Below are positions 17,265-25,960 of a stretch of DNA of 64,000 nt, in pieces. Under the pieces are notes generated by a model. That model did not search any database. It saw only the letters and a program-made list of their open reading frames with translations, and had not been told where the DNA came from. Source of the stretch: Acinetobacter sp. ANC 4558 (GTDB lineage: Bacteria; Pseudomonadota; Gammaproteobacteria; Pseudomonadales; Moraxellaceae). Within the stretch, counting starts at the first letter, position 1. Every line of letters begins with the position of its first letter. The stretch spans positions 299,404-363,403 of the forward strand of contig NZ_NEGH01000001.1 of the NCBI RefSeq assembly GCF_002135375.1, given 5' to 3'. The translations under genes and the position numbers were made by a program.

Positions 17265-18199
17265 GATCGATCTGCCTTTGCAGCCCAATAACTCGCTAAA
17301 GTTGCACCAGAAATATTATGCCATAGACTAAATATTGCACTTGGAACTGCGGTAATAGGTGATAGCGCAAAATGAACGGCTGCTAATGCAACCCCAAGAC
17401 CTGAATTTTGCATCCCCACTTCAATTGAAATTGCCTTACAATCAGGTTCTGATAAATGAAAGAATCGCCCAGCCCAATAGCCGAACAACAGTCCCAAACC
17501 ATTATGTAAAATTACGACACCTAAAATGAGCAAACCAGATTCAAGAATTTGTGCTTTACTTCCCGCAATAATCGCCGCAACAATAAATACAATAGCAACA
17601 ACAGAAATCACAGGCATAACCTGAATATAATGATTTACTTTTTTCTTTAAAATTGCTCTAAAAATAAGCCCTAAAGCAATCGGAAATAATACTACTTGTA
17701 GAATAGATGCCAACATCGCAAAAGCATCGATTGCAAGCCACTGACTGGCAAGTAGATAAAAAATTGCAGGTGTCAGTATTGGCGCCAAAATGGTTGAAAT
17801 AGATGTACAAGCAACGGACAAGGCCGTATTACCTTTTGCCATATAGGTAATGACGTTTGAAGCTGTTCCGCCTGGGCAACAGCCAACCAAAATCACACCA
17901 ACGGCAATTTCAGTTGGTAAACTAAAAACTTTACATAAAATAAATGCCAATCCTGGCATTACAATAAACTGTGCAAAGACGCCAATTGCAACTGCTTTGG
18001 GATGATATAAAACACTTTTGAAATCATTTAATGTCATGGTCATTCCCATCCCAAACATAATAATGCCTAGCATCCATGTGATATATGTTTTTAACCAAAT
18101 GAATGCTTCTGGATGATATAAAGCCAATCCTGAAAATAAAATGACCCAAAATACAAATGTCTTTTGAATGAATTGCGTAAATTGGGTAAGAAATGACAT
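17258..18199 (-). CDS. Bile acid:sodium symporter (BASS) family transporter
   Basis: The 313-residue protein has about nine to ten membrane helices. It contains the BASS-family motif GCCPGGTASNVITY, which forms part of a discontinuous helix at the sodium site, and EVGMQNSGLG, the second crossover motif. These residues support sodium-coupled uptake of an organic anion across the inner membrane. Bacterial relatives transport pantoate, pyruvate or 2-oxo acids, so bile acids are not the likely substrate, and none can be inferred here. Its stop lies inside the shared terminator with the convergent gene. Confidence 0.85.
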   Translation of the reverse strand: MSFLTQFTQFIQKTFVFWVILFSGLALYHPEAFIWLKTYITWMLGIIMFGMGMTMTLNDFKSVLYHPKAVAIGVFAQFIVMPGLAFILCKVFSLPTEIAVGVILVGCCPGGTASNVITYMAKGNTALSVACTSISTILAPILTPAIFYLLASQWLAIDAFAMLASILQVVLFPIALGLIFRAILKKKVNHYIQVMPVISVVAIVFIVAAIIAGSKAQILESGLLILGVVILHNGLGLLFGYWAGRFFHLSEPDCKAISIEVGMQNSGLGVALAAVHFALSPITAVPSAIFSLWHNISGATLASYWAAKADRSK

Positions 18200-18311
18200 T
18201 TACTGACTCCCGTAAATAATTTCAACTTGTTCTAAATCTTTAACTTGATCCATACAAAATGGAAAGCATTAACCAATTCAGCGCTTCTATGTAGGTATGT
18301 AGTGACTATAA

Positions 18312-18932
18312 TTATGCTAAATCTTTCATATATAGACGTTTTACACCTTTCACCAACATATTCTGCCATGCGTGTTGTAAAGAACCATTTAAATCAATTG
18401 CACGAGTTGCATCAGCAATGACAAATGTTTTAAACCCAAACTCACAGGCATCTATTGCCGTCCATGCAACACAAAAATCTGTAGCAATTCCAACAATAAA
18501 AACAGTATCAATATGTCGTTCTTTTAAATACCCTGCTAAGCCAGTTGATGTTTGATGATCCGCTTCTCTAAAAGCGGAATAACTGTCAATATTTTTGTTA
18601 AACCCTTTACGAATAATCAGTTGAGCTGTAGATAGTTGGAGTGCAGGATGAAACGCAGCATCTTTTGTTCCCTGAACACAATGCTTGGGCCATAGCACTT
18701 GCGTACCATATTCCACATTAATAGTTTCAAAAGGTTTTTTATGCGCGTGATTTTCTGCAAAAGAAATATGGTCGTCTGGATGCCAATCTTGTGTTAATAC
18801 AATATTATTAAAATAGTTTGCTAGTTGATTGATATTTGGAATAATTTCATCAGCATGCGCAACTGCTAAATTTCCCCCAGGCGTAAAGCCATTTTGAACA
18901 TCAACAACAATTAAAGCCGCATTATTGTACAT
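18312..18932 (-). CDS. pncA: Nicotinamidase
   Basis: The 206-residue cysteine hydrolase deamidates nicotinamide to nicotinate for NAD salvage, and family members also activate the drug pyrazinamide. The triad is visible: Asp11 in LIVVDVQNGF, a Lys in IIRKGFN, and the nucleophile Cys in IATDFCVAWTA. The metal-binding DWHPDDH cluster follows the first strand region. The length matches the bacterial family. It is monocistronic. Its product is the substrate of PncB, encoded at 11228-12427 on the same strand. Confidence 0.93.
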   Translation of the reverse strand: MYNNAALIVVDVQNGFTPGGNLAVAHADEIIPNINQLANYFNNIVLTQDWHPDDHISFAENHAHKKPFETINVEYGTQVLWPKHCVQGTKDAAFHPALQLSTAQLIIRKGFNKNIDSYSAFREADHQTSTGLAGYLKERHIDTVFIVGIATDFCVAWTAIDACEFGFKTFVIADATRAIDLNGSLQHAWQNMLVKGVKRLYMKDLA

Positions 18933-19202
18933 CTATGTTATCCCTATCAAATATTATACGATTTATTCAAAATACATCAGAATTTGAAATACAATTTTAT
19001 ATTCATATAAATAAATTTATAAAGTTTGTTATTGCTTTGATTAAAACATATTGTTCTAAAAGGCTGAATCAGTCATAATTTGCATAAGCATTATTCAATA
19101 ATTGCTTATTGAATTTTATTCAATCAAAATACTGCAACCATCCACAATTTCTGTTTGTCTACTTTTATTCACGTGGATGGAAAAATAGGATATTTTTAAA
19201 AA

Positions 19203-20102
19203 ATGACTCAGCAAGCACAGATCATTCGAGGCTCTATCGTCGCAATCGTCACCCCAATGTTAGAAAATGGCAGTGTAGATTGGAAGGGTCTAGAAAAGCT
19301 CGTTGAGTGGCACATAGAACAAGGCACTAACAGTATTGTTGCAGTTGGAACAACTGGTGAAGCTTCAACTTTAAGCATGGCTGAACATGCACAGGTGATT
19401 AAAGAAATCATTCGTGTAGCAAACAAACGCATTCCGATTATTGCTGGAACTGGTGCAAACTCAACACACGAAGCTATAGAACTTACAAAAGAAGCAAAAG
19501 CATTAGGTGCAGATGCAGCATTATTAGTCACACCTTATTACAACAAACCAACACAAGAAGGTTTATATCAACATTATAAAGTTATTGCTGAAGCTGTAGA
19601 CTTGCCAATCATTTTATATAACGTTCCAGGTCGTACTGGTGTTGATTTGCAAAATGAAACTGTAATTCGTCTTGCAGATATTCCAAATATCGTTGGACTT
19701 AAAGATGCAACTGGTGATATACCACGTGGTCAAGCACTTATTCAAGCATTACAAGGTAAATCACTGACCGTTTACTCTGGCGATGATGTTACCGCTTATC
19801 AACTTATGGCTCATGGTGCGCAAGGAAATATTTCTGTTACAGCAAATGTTATTCCAAAGCAAATGAGTGAAATTTGTGCTGTTGCTTTATCTGGTGATCA
19901 TACACAAGCTGAACAACTGAATAATCAAGTTGCAGATTTACATGACATTCTATTTTGTGAATCAAACCCAATTCCTGTGAAATGGGCACTTCATGAAATG
20001 GGTCTTATTGGGACAGGTATTCGTTTACCGCTTACTCCACTTGCAGAACAATATCGCACTCCATTACGTGAAGCACTTCATGTACTGGATGCTATCAAAT
20101 AA
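19203..20102 (+). CDS. dapA: 4-hydroxy-tetrahydrodipicolinate synthase
   Basis: The 299-residue TIM-barrel enzyme condenses pyruvate with aspartate semialdehyde, the first dedicated step toward lysine and meso-diaminopimelate for peptidoglycan. Key blocks are VGTTGEASTL with the paired threonines, TPYYNKPTQEGLYQHY, LYNVPGRTGVD with the active-site Tyr, and GLKDATGD, whose Lys forms the Schiff base with pyruvate. AGGAT lies upstream of the ATG at 19203. It leads the dapA-bamC-purC cluster, the same order as in E. coli. Confidence 0.96.
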   Translation: MTQQAQIIRGSIVAIVTPMLENGSVDWKGLEKLVEWHIEQGTNSIVAVGTTGEASTLSMAEHAQVIKEIIRVANKRIPIIAGTGANSTHEAIELTKEAKALGADAALLVTPYYNKPTQEGLYQHYKVIAEAVDLPIILYNVPGRTGVDLQNETVIRLADIPNIVGLKDATGDIPRGQALIQALQGKSLTVYSGDDVTAYQLMAHGAQGNISVTANVIPKQMSEICAVALSGDHTQAEQLNNQVADLHDILFCESNPIPVKWALHEMGLIGTGIRLPLTPLAEQYRTPLREALHVLDAIK

Positions 20103-20117
20103 AAAAGAGCTCGTCTT

Positions 20118-20723
20118 ATGCAATTACGTTTTGGTTTCATCGCTGCACTTTCAGCATTAAGTTTTGTTGGTTGTAGTTCATTGAGCATTGGTAATGGCTC
20201 TTTAGACTATAAAAAAACGACAACTGTAGAACCTCTAAAATATCCTGAAGGTTCAGTGGTTCGACCAGCAACGCCATTGTATCCCGCTCCAATAATAGAT
20301 CCGCTAGCATTAGAAAATGCACCGAAGGTTGAGAATCAAAAGGGGAATCGTTTTTCAGCCCCTCGCCCTTCTTCACTCTCTACGGCTAAAGCACCTCAAG
20401 TAAGCACAGAAACAAGTAAAATTGCGCGTCCGCAACCTTTGTCAGATGAAAATTTAAATCCACTACTTAAAGTTGATGGAAACTCAGCAACCATCTGGCA
20501 ATATACACTTTCTGCGCTAAGTAGCCTGAACTACCCTATTACTGGACAAAGTAAAAACCAGTATGAGGTAACGGTTAAGGCTGATGGTCATAGTTATATC
20601 GTAAAATTAATGCCAATTAACTCAAGCAATATGTTAATGGTGTTTAATGTTGATCATAGTGTAGCCGAGCAACAAGCTGCTGCTGATCTGTTAGCCCAAA
20701 TTTACCAAAATTGGCCAGCCTAG
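20118..20723 (+). CDS. bamC: Short BamC-like lipoprotein
   Basis: The 201-residue protein has a lipoprotein signal peptide ending FVGC (Cys19). [18 protein letters not shown] segment follows that resembles the extended N-terminal arm with which BamC grips BamD. After a proline-rich linker there is one globular domain (about 115-200: [21 protein letters not shown] to the end). Gene order dapA-bamC-purC matches E. coli and supports the call. E. coli BamC is about 340 residues with two helix-grip domains, so this version appears to keep only one. BamC is an accessory part of the outer-membrane beta-barrel assembly complex. Its stop codon is in the stem of a terminator-like hairpin. Confidence 0.68.
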   Translation: MQLRFGFIAALSALSFVGCSSLSIGNGSLDYKKTTTVEPLKYPEGSVVRPATPLYPAPIIDPLALENAPKVENQKGNRFSAPRPSSLSTAKAPQVSTETSKIARPQPLSDENLNPLLKVDGNSATIWQYTLSALSSLNYPITGQSKNQYEVTVKADGHSYIVKLMPINSSNMLMVFNVDHSVAEQQAAADLLAQIYQNWPA

Positions 20724-20743
20724 TCGTACTAGGCATTTTTTTT
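20718..20743 (+). terminator. Terminator or attenuator between bamC and purC
   Basis: GCCTAG (20718-20723) pairs with CTAGGC (20729-20734) around TCGTA, followed by A and eight T. The bamC stop codon is part of the stem, so a ribosome terminating there would cover the left arm. The purC ribosome binding site follows at once. Confidence 0.7.
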
Positions 20744-20758
20744 GAAGAAGGTTCCTCC

Positions 20759-21478
20759 ATGTTAAAACAAACCTTGCTCTATACTGGTAAAGCGAAATCT
20801 GTATACGAAACTGATAGTGCAGATCACTTGATTTTAGTCTTCCGTGATGATGCATCAGCATTTAATGGTGAGAAAATCGCACAACTCGATCGCAAAGGTA
20901 AGGTGAACAACCGTTTTAACGCCTTCATTATGGAAAAGCTTGCAGCAGCAGGCATTGAAACTCATTTTGAAAAACTTTTAACACCAAACGAAGTTTTGGT
21001 GAAAAAGTTAAAAATGATTCCAGTTGAATGTGTCATTCGTAATTATGCAGCCGGTTCTTTATGTCGCCGTCTTGGTGTTGAAGAAGGCAAAGAACTTGTT
21101 CCGCCTACATTTGAACTTTTCTTTAAAGATGATGCTCTTGGCGACCCAATGATTAATGAGTCACAAGCGATTGCTTTAGATTGGGCAACGGCTGAACAGC
21201 TTGCACAAATGAAAGAGTTAACTTATAAAGTCAATGATGTTCTAAAAGCTTTATTTGAAGACGGCAACATGTTACTTGTTGACTTTAAACTTGAATTTGG
21301 TGTTTTCCACGATCGTATTGTTTTAGGTGATGAATTCTCTCCAGATGGTTGCCGTCTGTGGGATAAAGACACTAAGAAAAAACTTGATAAGGATCGTTTC
21401 CGTCAAGGCTTAGGTGGCGTTGTCGAAGCATATGAAGAAGTTGCTGCTCGAATTGGTATCGATTTAAGCGATATATAA
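20759..21478 (+). CDS. purC: Phosphoribosylaminoimidazole-succinocarboxamide synthase (SAICAR synthetase)
   Basis: The 239-residue enzyme joins aspartate to CAIR with ATP in step eight of purine synthesis. The motifs are [11 protein letters not shown] at the start, [32 protein letters not shown] and [12 protein letters not shown]. The frame is open upstream to 20711, but homology begins at [18 protein letters not shown] just upstream of the ATG at 20759 supports that start, so the 16 extra codons are not used. A hairpin terminator separates it from bamC, so it may be partly uncoupled from the dapA promoter. Confidence 0.96.
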   Translation: MLKQTLLYTGKAKSVYETDSADHLILVFRDDASAFNGEKIAQLDRKGKVNNRFNAFIMEKLAAAGIETHFEKLLTPNEVLVKKLKMIPVECVIRNYAAGSLCRRLGVEEGKELVPPTFELFFKDDALGDPMINESQAIALDWATAEQLAQMKELTYKVNDVLKALFEDGNMLLVDFKLEFGVFHDRIVLGDEFSPDGCRLWDKDTKKKLDKDRFRQGLGGVVEAYEEVAARIGIDLSDI

Positions 21479-21496
21479 ATTCGTAGAAATTTTAAA

Positions 21497-21530
21497 AGAA
21501 CCGAACATATTGATGTTCGGTTTTTATTTT
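21497..21530 (+). terminator. Intrinsic terminator of purC
   Basis: AACCGAACAT (21499-21508) pairs with ATGTTCGGTT (21513-21522) around ATTG, followed by a T-rich tail. Confidence 0.88.
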
Positions 21531-22018
21531 GCAATAGACATATCGATAATATCGCTCTATTGAAATTTTCAATCATGTGTTTTTTATTGCTTAATCTAAT
21601 TTTTTTCTTCATTTGGGCGTTTCATTTGAGTGCAATTAAAAAATATTTGATTAATAATTATACAAATAAAAATAATTAATTAAAGATTATAATAAGTTAT
21701 CAATTTAATAATAAAACCGTACGTCTTTTCGTATTAAAATTCACGTTACCTTTAATTAACCCAATTTCAAGACAGTAATATTTTGCGAAATAAAACACAT
21801 TTTAAATTAAAAAATGATAAAAATATTCGATAAAAAGCAAATAAATAATCAAATTAAAGCCAGATGAAAAATATTTCATTGATTTATCTTTATATTGTTA
21901 TCTCTTAATGTGATTAATATTGTAGAAACTTTATTTAGAAAGAATAACAAATATTGCATTAATCAATCGAAATTTTTAATAATTTAGATATCAATATTCA
22001 CTTTCATAACAAAGTCTT

Positions 22019-22046
22019 TTGATGAATAATACATACAACAGATAAT
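22019..22046 (+). promoter_or_regulatory. Promoter candidate for the 22053 small RNA
   Basis: TTGATG (22019-22024), a 16-base spacer and GATAAT (22041-22046) resemble a sigma-70 promoter and point at the hairpin unit that follows. Confidence 0.45.
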
Positions 22047-22052
22047 CTGAAT

Positions 22053-22146
22053 CACCCTTTTATTGAACAGTTACCCTCTAGGATGTGATCTCCCAAAGAA
22101 CATCCTCTTTTATAGCCCAATTCTCCCCTGAATTGGGCTTTTTTTT
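22053..22146 (+). ncRNA. Candidate small RNA with two C-rich loops
   Basis: A predicted transcript of about 94 nt follows a promoter-like sequence. Hairpin 1 is AGGATGT (22080-22086) with ACATCCT (22100-22106) and the 13-base loop GATCTCCCAAAGA. Hairpin 2 is the terminator: AGCCCAATTC (22114-22123) with GAATTGGGCT (22130-22139), loop TCCCCT and eight T. Both loops expose a UCCC core that could pair with Shine-Dalgarno sequences, a design known from C-rich-loop regulatory RNAs in other bacteria. There is no usable ORF. I do not recognise it as a named RNA. Confidence 0.5.
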
Positions 22147-22348
22147 ATGAAATTTTACAGTAATTTCTAAATCTCTTACATTTCATAAAGCAAATAGTTA
22201 TTTATAAATATATGTTATGTATTATCTGAAAAATTAAATAAATATTATGCAAATAAACTCTTTTCAAATCATTTTTTTTTGGTTATTATATACGCATATT
22301 AAATGATCTTAGCATTAAATATCATTTTCAACCTATATTCCGTTTTAT

Positions 22349-22379
22349 AGCCCAATTCATCTAGAATTGGGCTTTTTTT
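22349..22379 (+). terminator. Second terminator sharing sequence with the 22114 hairpin
   Basis: AGCCCAATTC (22349-22358) pairs with GAATTGGGCT (22364-22373), followed by seven T. The 16-base lead TTTTATAGCCCAATTC is identical to that of the hairpin 235 bases upstream; only the loop differs (ATCTA). It points right, so it would end a plus-strand transcript rather than rarA. Confidence 0.7.
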
Positions 22380-22381
22380 AT

Positions 22382-23653
22382 TCATTTTAATTGCTCTTGC
22401 ATCCAACGGCGTTGTTGTAAACGCTCACTTTCAACTTCACGCTTATTCCTTGCAGCTTCATATAATTTTGTATCTTTTAACTCTGGTGGTAAATATTCTT
22501 GAGTAATGAAATGCTCTGGATAATTATGAGGATATAAATAATCTACTCCATAACCTTGCTCTTTCATTAGTTTGGTCGGTGCATTTCTTAAATGTAATGG
22601 AACAGGTAAATTTGCTGTTTTTTCAGCCAAATCCATGGCTTTATTTATCGCTAAATAAGTACTGTTACTTTTTGCACTTGTTGCCAAATAAACTGCACAT
22701 TGACCTAATAAAATACGTGCTTCAGGCATACCAATCACTTGCACTGACCGAAAGCATTCGCCAGCAAGTAGCAGAGCATTTGGGTTTGAATTTCCAATAT
22801 CTTCTGATGCTGCAATTAACATTCGACGTGCAATAAATAGTGGGTCTTCTCCACCCTTTAACATTCGTGCCATCCAATATAATGCAGCATCTGGATCACT
22901 ACCACGAATTGATTTAATAAAGGCTGAAACTAAGTCATAGTGCTGTTCTCCAGACTTATCGTATCGCGCAATACTTTGTTGTGCTACTTTCACAACTTTG
23001 GCATTTGTAATGATATTTTCAACATCAGACTCAAAAGTACTCGCAATTAAATCTAGTAAATTTAAGGCCTTTCTTGCATCACCTGCTGAAAATTGAATTA
23101 AAGCATCATAGTCTTCAATTTGAATATAACGTTCTTTTAAAAAAGCATCATTTTTTATCGCATTTTGTAATAATATTTGAATGGCCTCTTCACTTAATGC
23201 ATTTAATGTATAGACCTGACAACGTGATAATAAGGCACTATTAACCTCAAAAGATGGATTTTCAGTCGTTGCACCTACTAATGTAATCTTACCTTTTTCA
23301 ACTGCATGTAATAATGCATCTTGTTGCGATTTATTAAATCGATGTATTTCATCAATAAACACTACGGGTGTCAGTAAATCCCCACTATCTGTAATAATTT
23401 CTCTTAATTCTTTTACCCCCGTATTAAGCGCAGATAAACTAATAAATGGACGATCTACCGCCTGCGCTAAAAGTAATGCAATTGTGGTTTTACCAACGCC
23501 AGGCGGTCCCCAAAAAATAATGGACGGCAAATGCCCTTGATCAATCATCTGACGTAAAGGTGCTCCTTCTCCCAATAAATGATCTTGTCCGATAATTTCG
23601 GACAAATCTCGAGGACGAAGGCGTTCAGGAAGTGGAATATTGCTATCTGACAT
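22382..23653 (-). CDS. rarA: Replication-associated recombination protein A (AAA+ ATPase)
   Basis: The 423-residue AAA+ protein is related to clamp-loader ATPases (MgsA/Mgs1/WRNIP1). It acts at stalled replication forks. Visible motifs are RPRDLSEIIGQDHLL, Walker A GPPGVGKTT, Walker B VFIDEIHRFNKSQQDALL, sensor 1 GATTENPSFEVNSALLSR and the C-terminal tetramerisation region. The frame opens at a TTG (23680), nine codons upstream, but MSDSNIPLPERLRP resembles the family N terminus, so I use the ATG at 23653. It is divergent from the DUF523 gene, 97 bases away. Confidence 0.93.
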   Translation of the reverse strand: MSDSNIPLPERLRPRDLSEIIGQDHLLGEGAPLRQMIDQGHLPSIIFWGPPGVGKTTIALLLAQAVDRPFISLSALNTGVKELREIITDSGDLLTPVVFIDEIHRFNKSQQDALLHAVEKGKITLVGATTENPSFEVNSALLSRCQVYTLNALSEEAIQILLQNAIKNDAFLKERYIQIEDYDALIQFSAGDARKALNLLDLIASTFESDVENIITNAKVVKVAQQSIARYDKSGEQHYDLVSAFIKSIRGSDPDAALYWMARMLKGGEDPLFIARRMLIAASEDIGNSNPNALLLAGECFRSVQVIGMPEARILLGQCAVYLATSAKSNSTYLAINKAMDLAEKTANLPVPLHLRNAPTKLMKEQGYGVDYLYPHNYPEHFITQEYLPPELKDTKLYEAARNKREVESERLQQRRWMQEQLK

Positions 23654-23750
23654 CTTGTTATTACTGTGCTGTGCTTTCAATGAGTCTACTATGTTAGTGC
23701 AAAATGGTATATTTCCCTATAACGTTTTATTTATAGCGTACAATACCCAT

Positions 23751-24218
23751 ATGAAATATTTAATTAGTGCTTGTTTAGCCAATCAACCCGTTCGCTATGA
23801 TGGACAAGGTTACAAATTTGAAAAAATTCTCAAATTGTTAGAAAACCCCAATATCATCCTAGCTTGTCCCGAAACATTAGGTGGACTACCAACCCCTCGT
23901 GCTCCTGCTGAAATTATTGGAGGTAGCGCAGCTGATGTACTAAAAGGTGTTGCTCAGGTTGTTGATCATGCAGGCAATGATGTTTCAAATGCCTTCATTC
24001 AAGGTGCCTTTAAAACATTGGCATTAGCACAATTGCATGCGATCGATATTGTTGTATTAAAAGAAAATAGCCCATCATGCGGCTCACATTTTATTTATGA
24101 TGGTTCATTTACAGGGCAAAAAATTGTTGCAATGGGTGTCACAACAGCTTTATTGCAACAACATGGTTTTAAAGTGATTTCTGAACTTGAATTTTTAGAA
24201 CAGCTTGAAAAAGTTTAA
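23751..24218 (+). CDS. DUF523 family protein
   Basis: The 155-residue protein has all DUF523 landmarks: LISACLANQPVRYDG at the start, ACPETLGGLPTPRAPAEI and LKENSPSCGS, with three well-conserved cysteines that suggest metal or cluster binding. No function is proven for the family. The frame is open from 23640, but the family N terminus begins at MKYLISACL, so the start is 23751. Its stop codon shares TTAA with the stop of the convergent YcgN-type gene, so the coding regions overlap by four bases. Confidence 0.85.
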   Translation: MKYLISACLANQPVRYDGQGYKFEKILKLLENPNIILACPETLGGLPTPRAPAEIIGGSAADVLKGVAQVVDHAGNDVSNAFIQGAFKTLALAQLHAIDIVVLKENSPSCGSHFIYDGSFTGQKIVAMGVTTALLQQHGFKVISELEFLEQLEKV

Positions 24219-24667
24219 CGAATCCAACGTACGATATAATCTTCAATATCTTCTTCACAAATGTCTTTTTCAGAAATACAACGTCCACCTGCCGACTTCC
24301 TTGCCTCTTTTACACTTAAGCGAGAGCCTGTATTTAAATGATGCCATGTGGGTAATTTTTTTCCTTCATACAATCGTCTATAGGCACAGCTTGAAGGTAA
24401 CCATTGAATTTTTGTAATAATTTCTGGTGTTAATTGCAGACAATCAGGTACTTTTTCTTTCCGATTTGAATAGTCTGAACATTGTGCAGTAGTACAATCT
24501 AAGAGTTTACATGCAACTTTGGTATAGGCAATTTCATTGGTTTCATCATCTTCTAACTTGATTAAACAACATAATCCACATCCATCACATAATGCTTCCC
24601 ATTCTGCGGCATTTAATTCTGTTAATTGATATTTTTTCCAAAACTGAGATCGTATCTGCGCGGTCAT
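24215..24667 (-). CDS. YcgN family cysteine-cluster protein
   Basis: The 150-residue protein carries the zinc/iron-chelating cysteine pattern of the YkgJ/YcgN family: LCDGCGLCCLIKLED, then a Cys in KVACKLLDCTTAQCSDY, then CLQLTPE and CAYRRLYEG. At least eight cysteines fall in conserved positions. The usual length is about 150. The role is unknown; a metal-binding function is inferred from the cysteines. It overlaps the convergent DUF523 gene at the stop codons. Confidence 0.88.
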   Translation of the reverse strand: MTAQIRSQFWKKYQLTELNAAEWEALCDGCGLCCLIKLEDDETNEIAYTKVACKLLDCTTAQCSDYSNRKEKVPDCLQLTPEIITKIQWLPSSCAYRRLYEGKKLPTWHHLNTGSRLSVKEARKSAGGRCISEKDICEEDIEDYIVRWIR

Positions 24668-24849
24668 AATCTGCTGTATTTCATTTATATTCCTTTATTA
24701 TAGCAAGCTTAATATATTTATATAAATTTTATTTATATCAAATAATTATCGTTAAATATGTACATTTTTAAAACAAATAATCACACGTTTAGCTTAGATT
24801 CTATGTATATTTTAAATGATCAGACACAACTAAATATAGGGAGAATACC

Positions 24850-25002
24850 ATGTTTCGTTGGGCTATTATTTTTGCTGTGATTGCACTCTTTGCAAGCCTT
24901 TTAGGATTAAGTGGGGTTGCAGGTATTTCCAAAGATCTCGCTATTATTCTATTTATTGTTGCAGTCATACTCGCTATTGTTGGTTTTTTAACACGTAAAT
25001 AA
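24850..25002 (+). CDS. DUF1328 (YtjA-type) small membrane protein
   Basis: A 50-codon ORF beginning [19 protein letters not shown], close to the start of E. coli YtjA (MFRWGIIFLVIALIAAALG). It has two short membrane helices with a small turn (VAGISKD) and ends GFLTRK. GGGAGA lies seven bases before the ATG. A clean hairpin terminator follows after 20 bases, so it is a complete one-gene transcription unit. Function is unknown; YtjA-type proteins are small inner-membrane proteins, often stress-related. Confidence 0.85.
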   Translation: MFRWAIIFAVIALFASLLGLSGVAGISKDLAIILFIVAVILAIVGFLTRK

Positions 25003-25022
25003 AATTGAATATAAATTGAAAT

Positions 25023-25053
25023 AAAAAAAAGAAGGGTTTACCTTCTTTTTTTT
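25023..25053 (+). terminator. Terminator of the DUF1328 gene
   Basis: An A-run plus GAAGG (25031-25035) pairs with CCTTC (25041-25045) and a T-run, loop GTTTA. Confidence 0.85.
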
Positions 25054-25169
25054 CATCGCAATGTGATACAAATAATTATTCACTTTTATTTTCATGGAAT
25101 TGATTTTTAAATTGCCATAAAAATTTCATTATACTTTAGTCAAATTCACTTTCATATTAAGGATAGGTC

Positions 25170-25913
25170 ATGACGTCAGCCATTACGACACGTGAAGTTA
25201 AATATGTTGCAAAAGATGGAACTGAGCTTATAGGTTATTTTGCTGCACCAAGCTCTCACATCCCTGTTGCAGGTATTCTTGTTGCACCTGAATGGTGGGG
25301 ACGCAATGAATATACTGAACAACGTACACGTGAACTTGCAGAACATGGCTATGCTGCTTTAGCCATCGATATGTACGGCGACAAGAAAGTGACGACCACT
25401 TCTGCTCAAGCCTATGAGTGGATGATGCAAACGTTTGCAGAGCCAGACACTATCGTGAACCGTGCATCTGCTGCATTAGAAACATTAGCGCAACAAGATG
25501 AAGTTAATCCTCATACACTTGGTGCAATTGGTTTTTGTTATGGTGGTAAAGTGATTCTCGATTTAGCACGCTCTGGTGCACCCTTACAAGCTGTCGTTAC
25601 ATTTCATGCCAATTTAACATCACAAATTCCAGCTCAAGAAGGAAAAGTGCAGGCAGAAATTCTCGTCTTACATGGCGAACTCGATAGCATGGTGAGCTTA
25701 GATGATGTTGCCCATTTCCGTGAAGAAATGCATGCGGCAAAAGTAGAGCATGCAGTGATCATTTTCGAAGACGCAAAACATGGATTTAGCAATCCTTTAG
25801 CAGATGAAAGAGCAAAAGCAAATAATGTCGATTTAGGCTATAACGCTGAAGCAGAAAAGCAAGGCTTAGCTGCAATGTATGAACTGCTTGATCATCATTT
25901 TAAAACACAATAA
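25170..25913 (+). CDS. Dienelactone hydrolase family alpha/beta hydrolase
   Basis: The 247-residue cytosolic enzyme has the dienelactone hydrolase triad: nucleophile Cys in GFCYGGK, Asp in HGELDSMVS and His in KHGFSNP. The APEWWGRNEY segment near residue 40 is typical of the branch found outside aromatic-degradation clusters. No catabolic genes lie nearby, so a role in chloroaromatic degradation is not supported; a general ester or lactone hydrolase is more likely. AAGGATAGG precedes the ATG. Confidence 0.86.
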   Translation: MTSAITTREVKYVAKDGTELIGYFAAPSSHIPVAGILVAPEWWGRNEYTEQRTRELAEHGYAALAIDMYGDKKVTTTSAQAYEWMMQTFAEPDTIVNRASAALETLAQQDEVNPHTLGAIGFCYGGKVILDLARSGAPLQAVVTFHANLTSQIPAQEGKVQAEILVLHGELDSMVSLDDVAHFREEMHAAKVEHAVIIFEDAKHGFSNPLADERAKANNVDLGYNAEAEKQGLAAMYELLDHHFKTQ

Positions 25914-25960
25914 ATGTTTAAAAATTAATAGTTTATTTAATTTTAAAAGGAGCATAAAGG

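Larger units (their letters stand above)
21479..22381. other. 900-base AT-rich gap with RNA candidates
   Basis: No protein gene is evident. From left to right it holds the purC terminator (21497-21530), about 450 bases of extremely AT-rich sequence where I see nothing specific, and a promoter-plus-terminator unit at 22019-22146. A second hairpin at 22349-22379 shares the terminator sequence of the first. Both hairpins point to plus-strand transcription, opposite to rarA. Confidence 0.6.

Noticed and set aside
19109..19306. 65-codon plus-strand ORF overlapping the dapA start
   Set aside because: It is a shadow of the dapA promoter and N terminus in another frame, with no ribosome binding site and no homology.
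22080..22106. The 22053 RNA as a second CsrA-binding RNA
   Set aside because: It has a single AGGATGT whose GGA lies in a stem rather than a loop, so CsrA titration is not supported.
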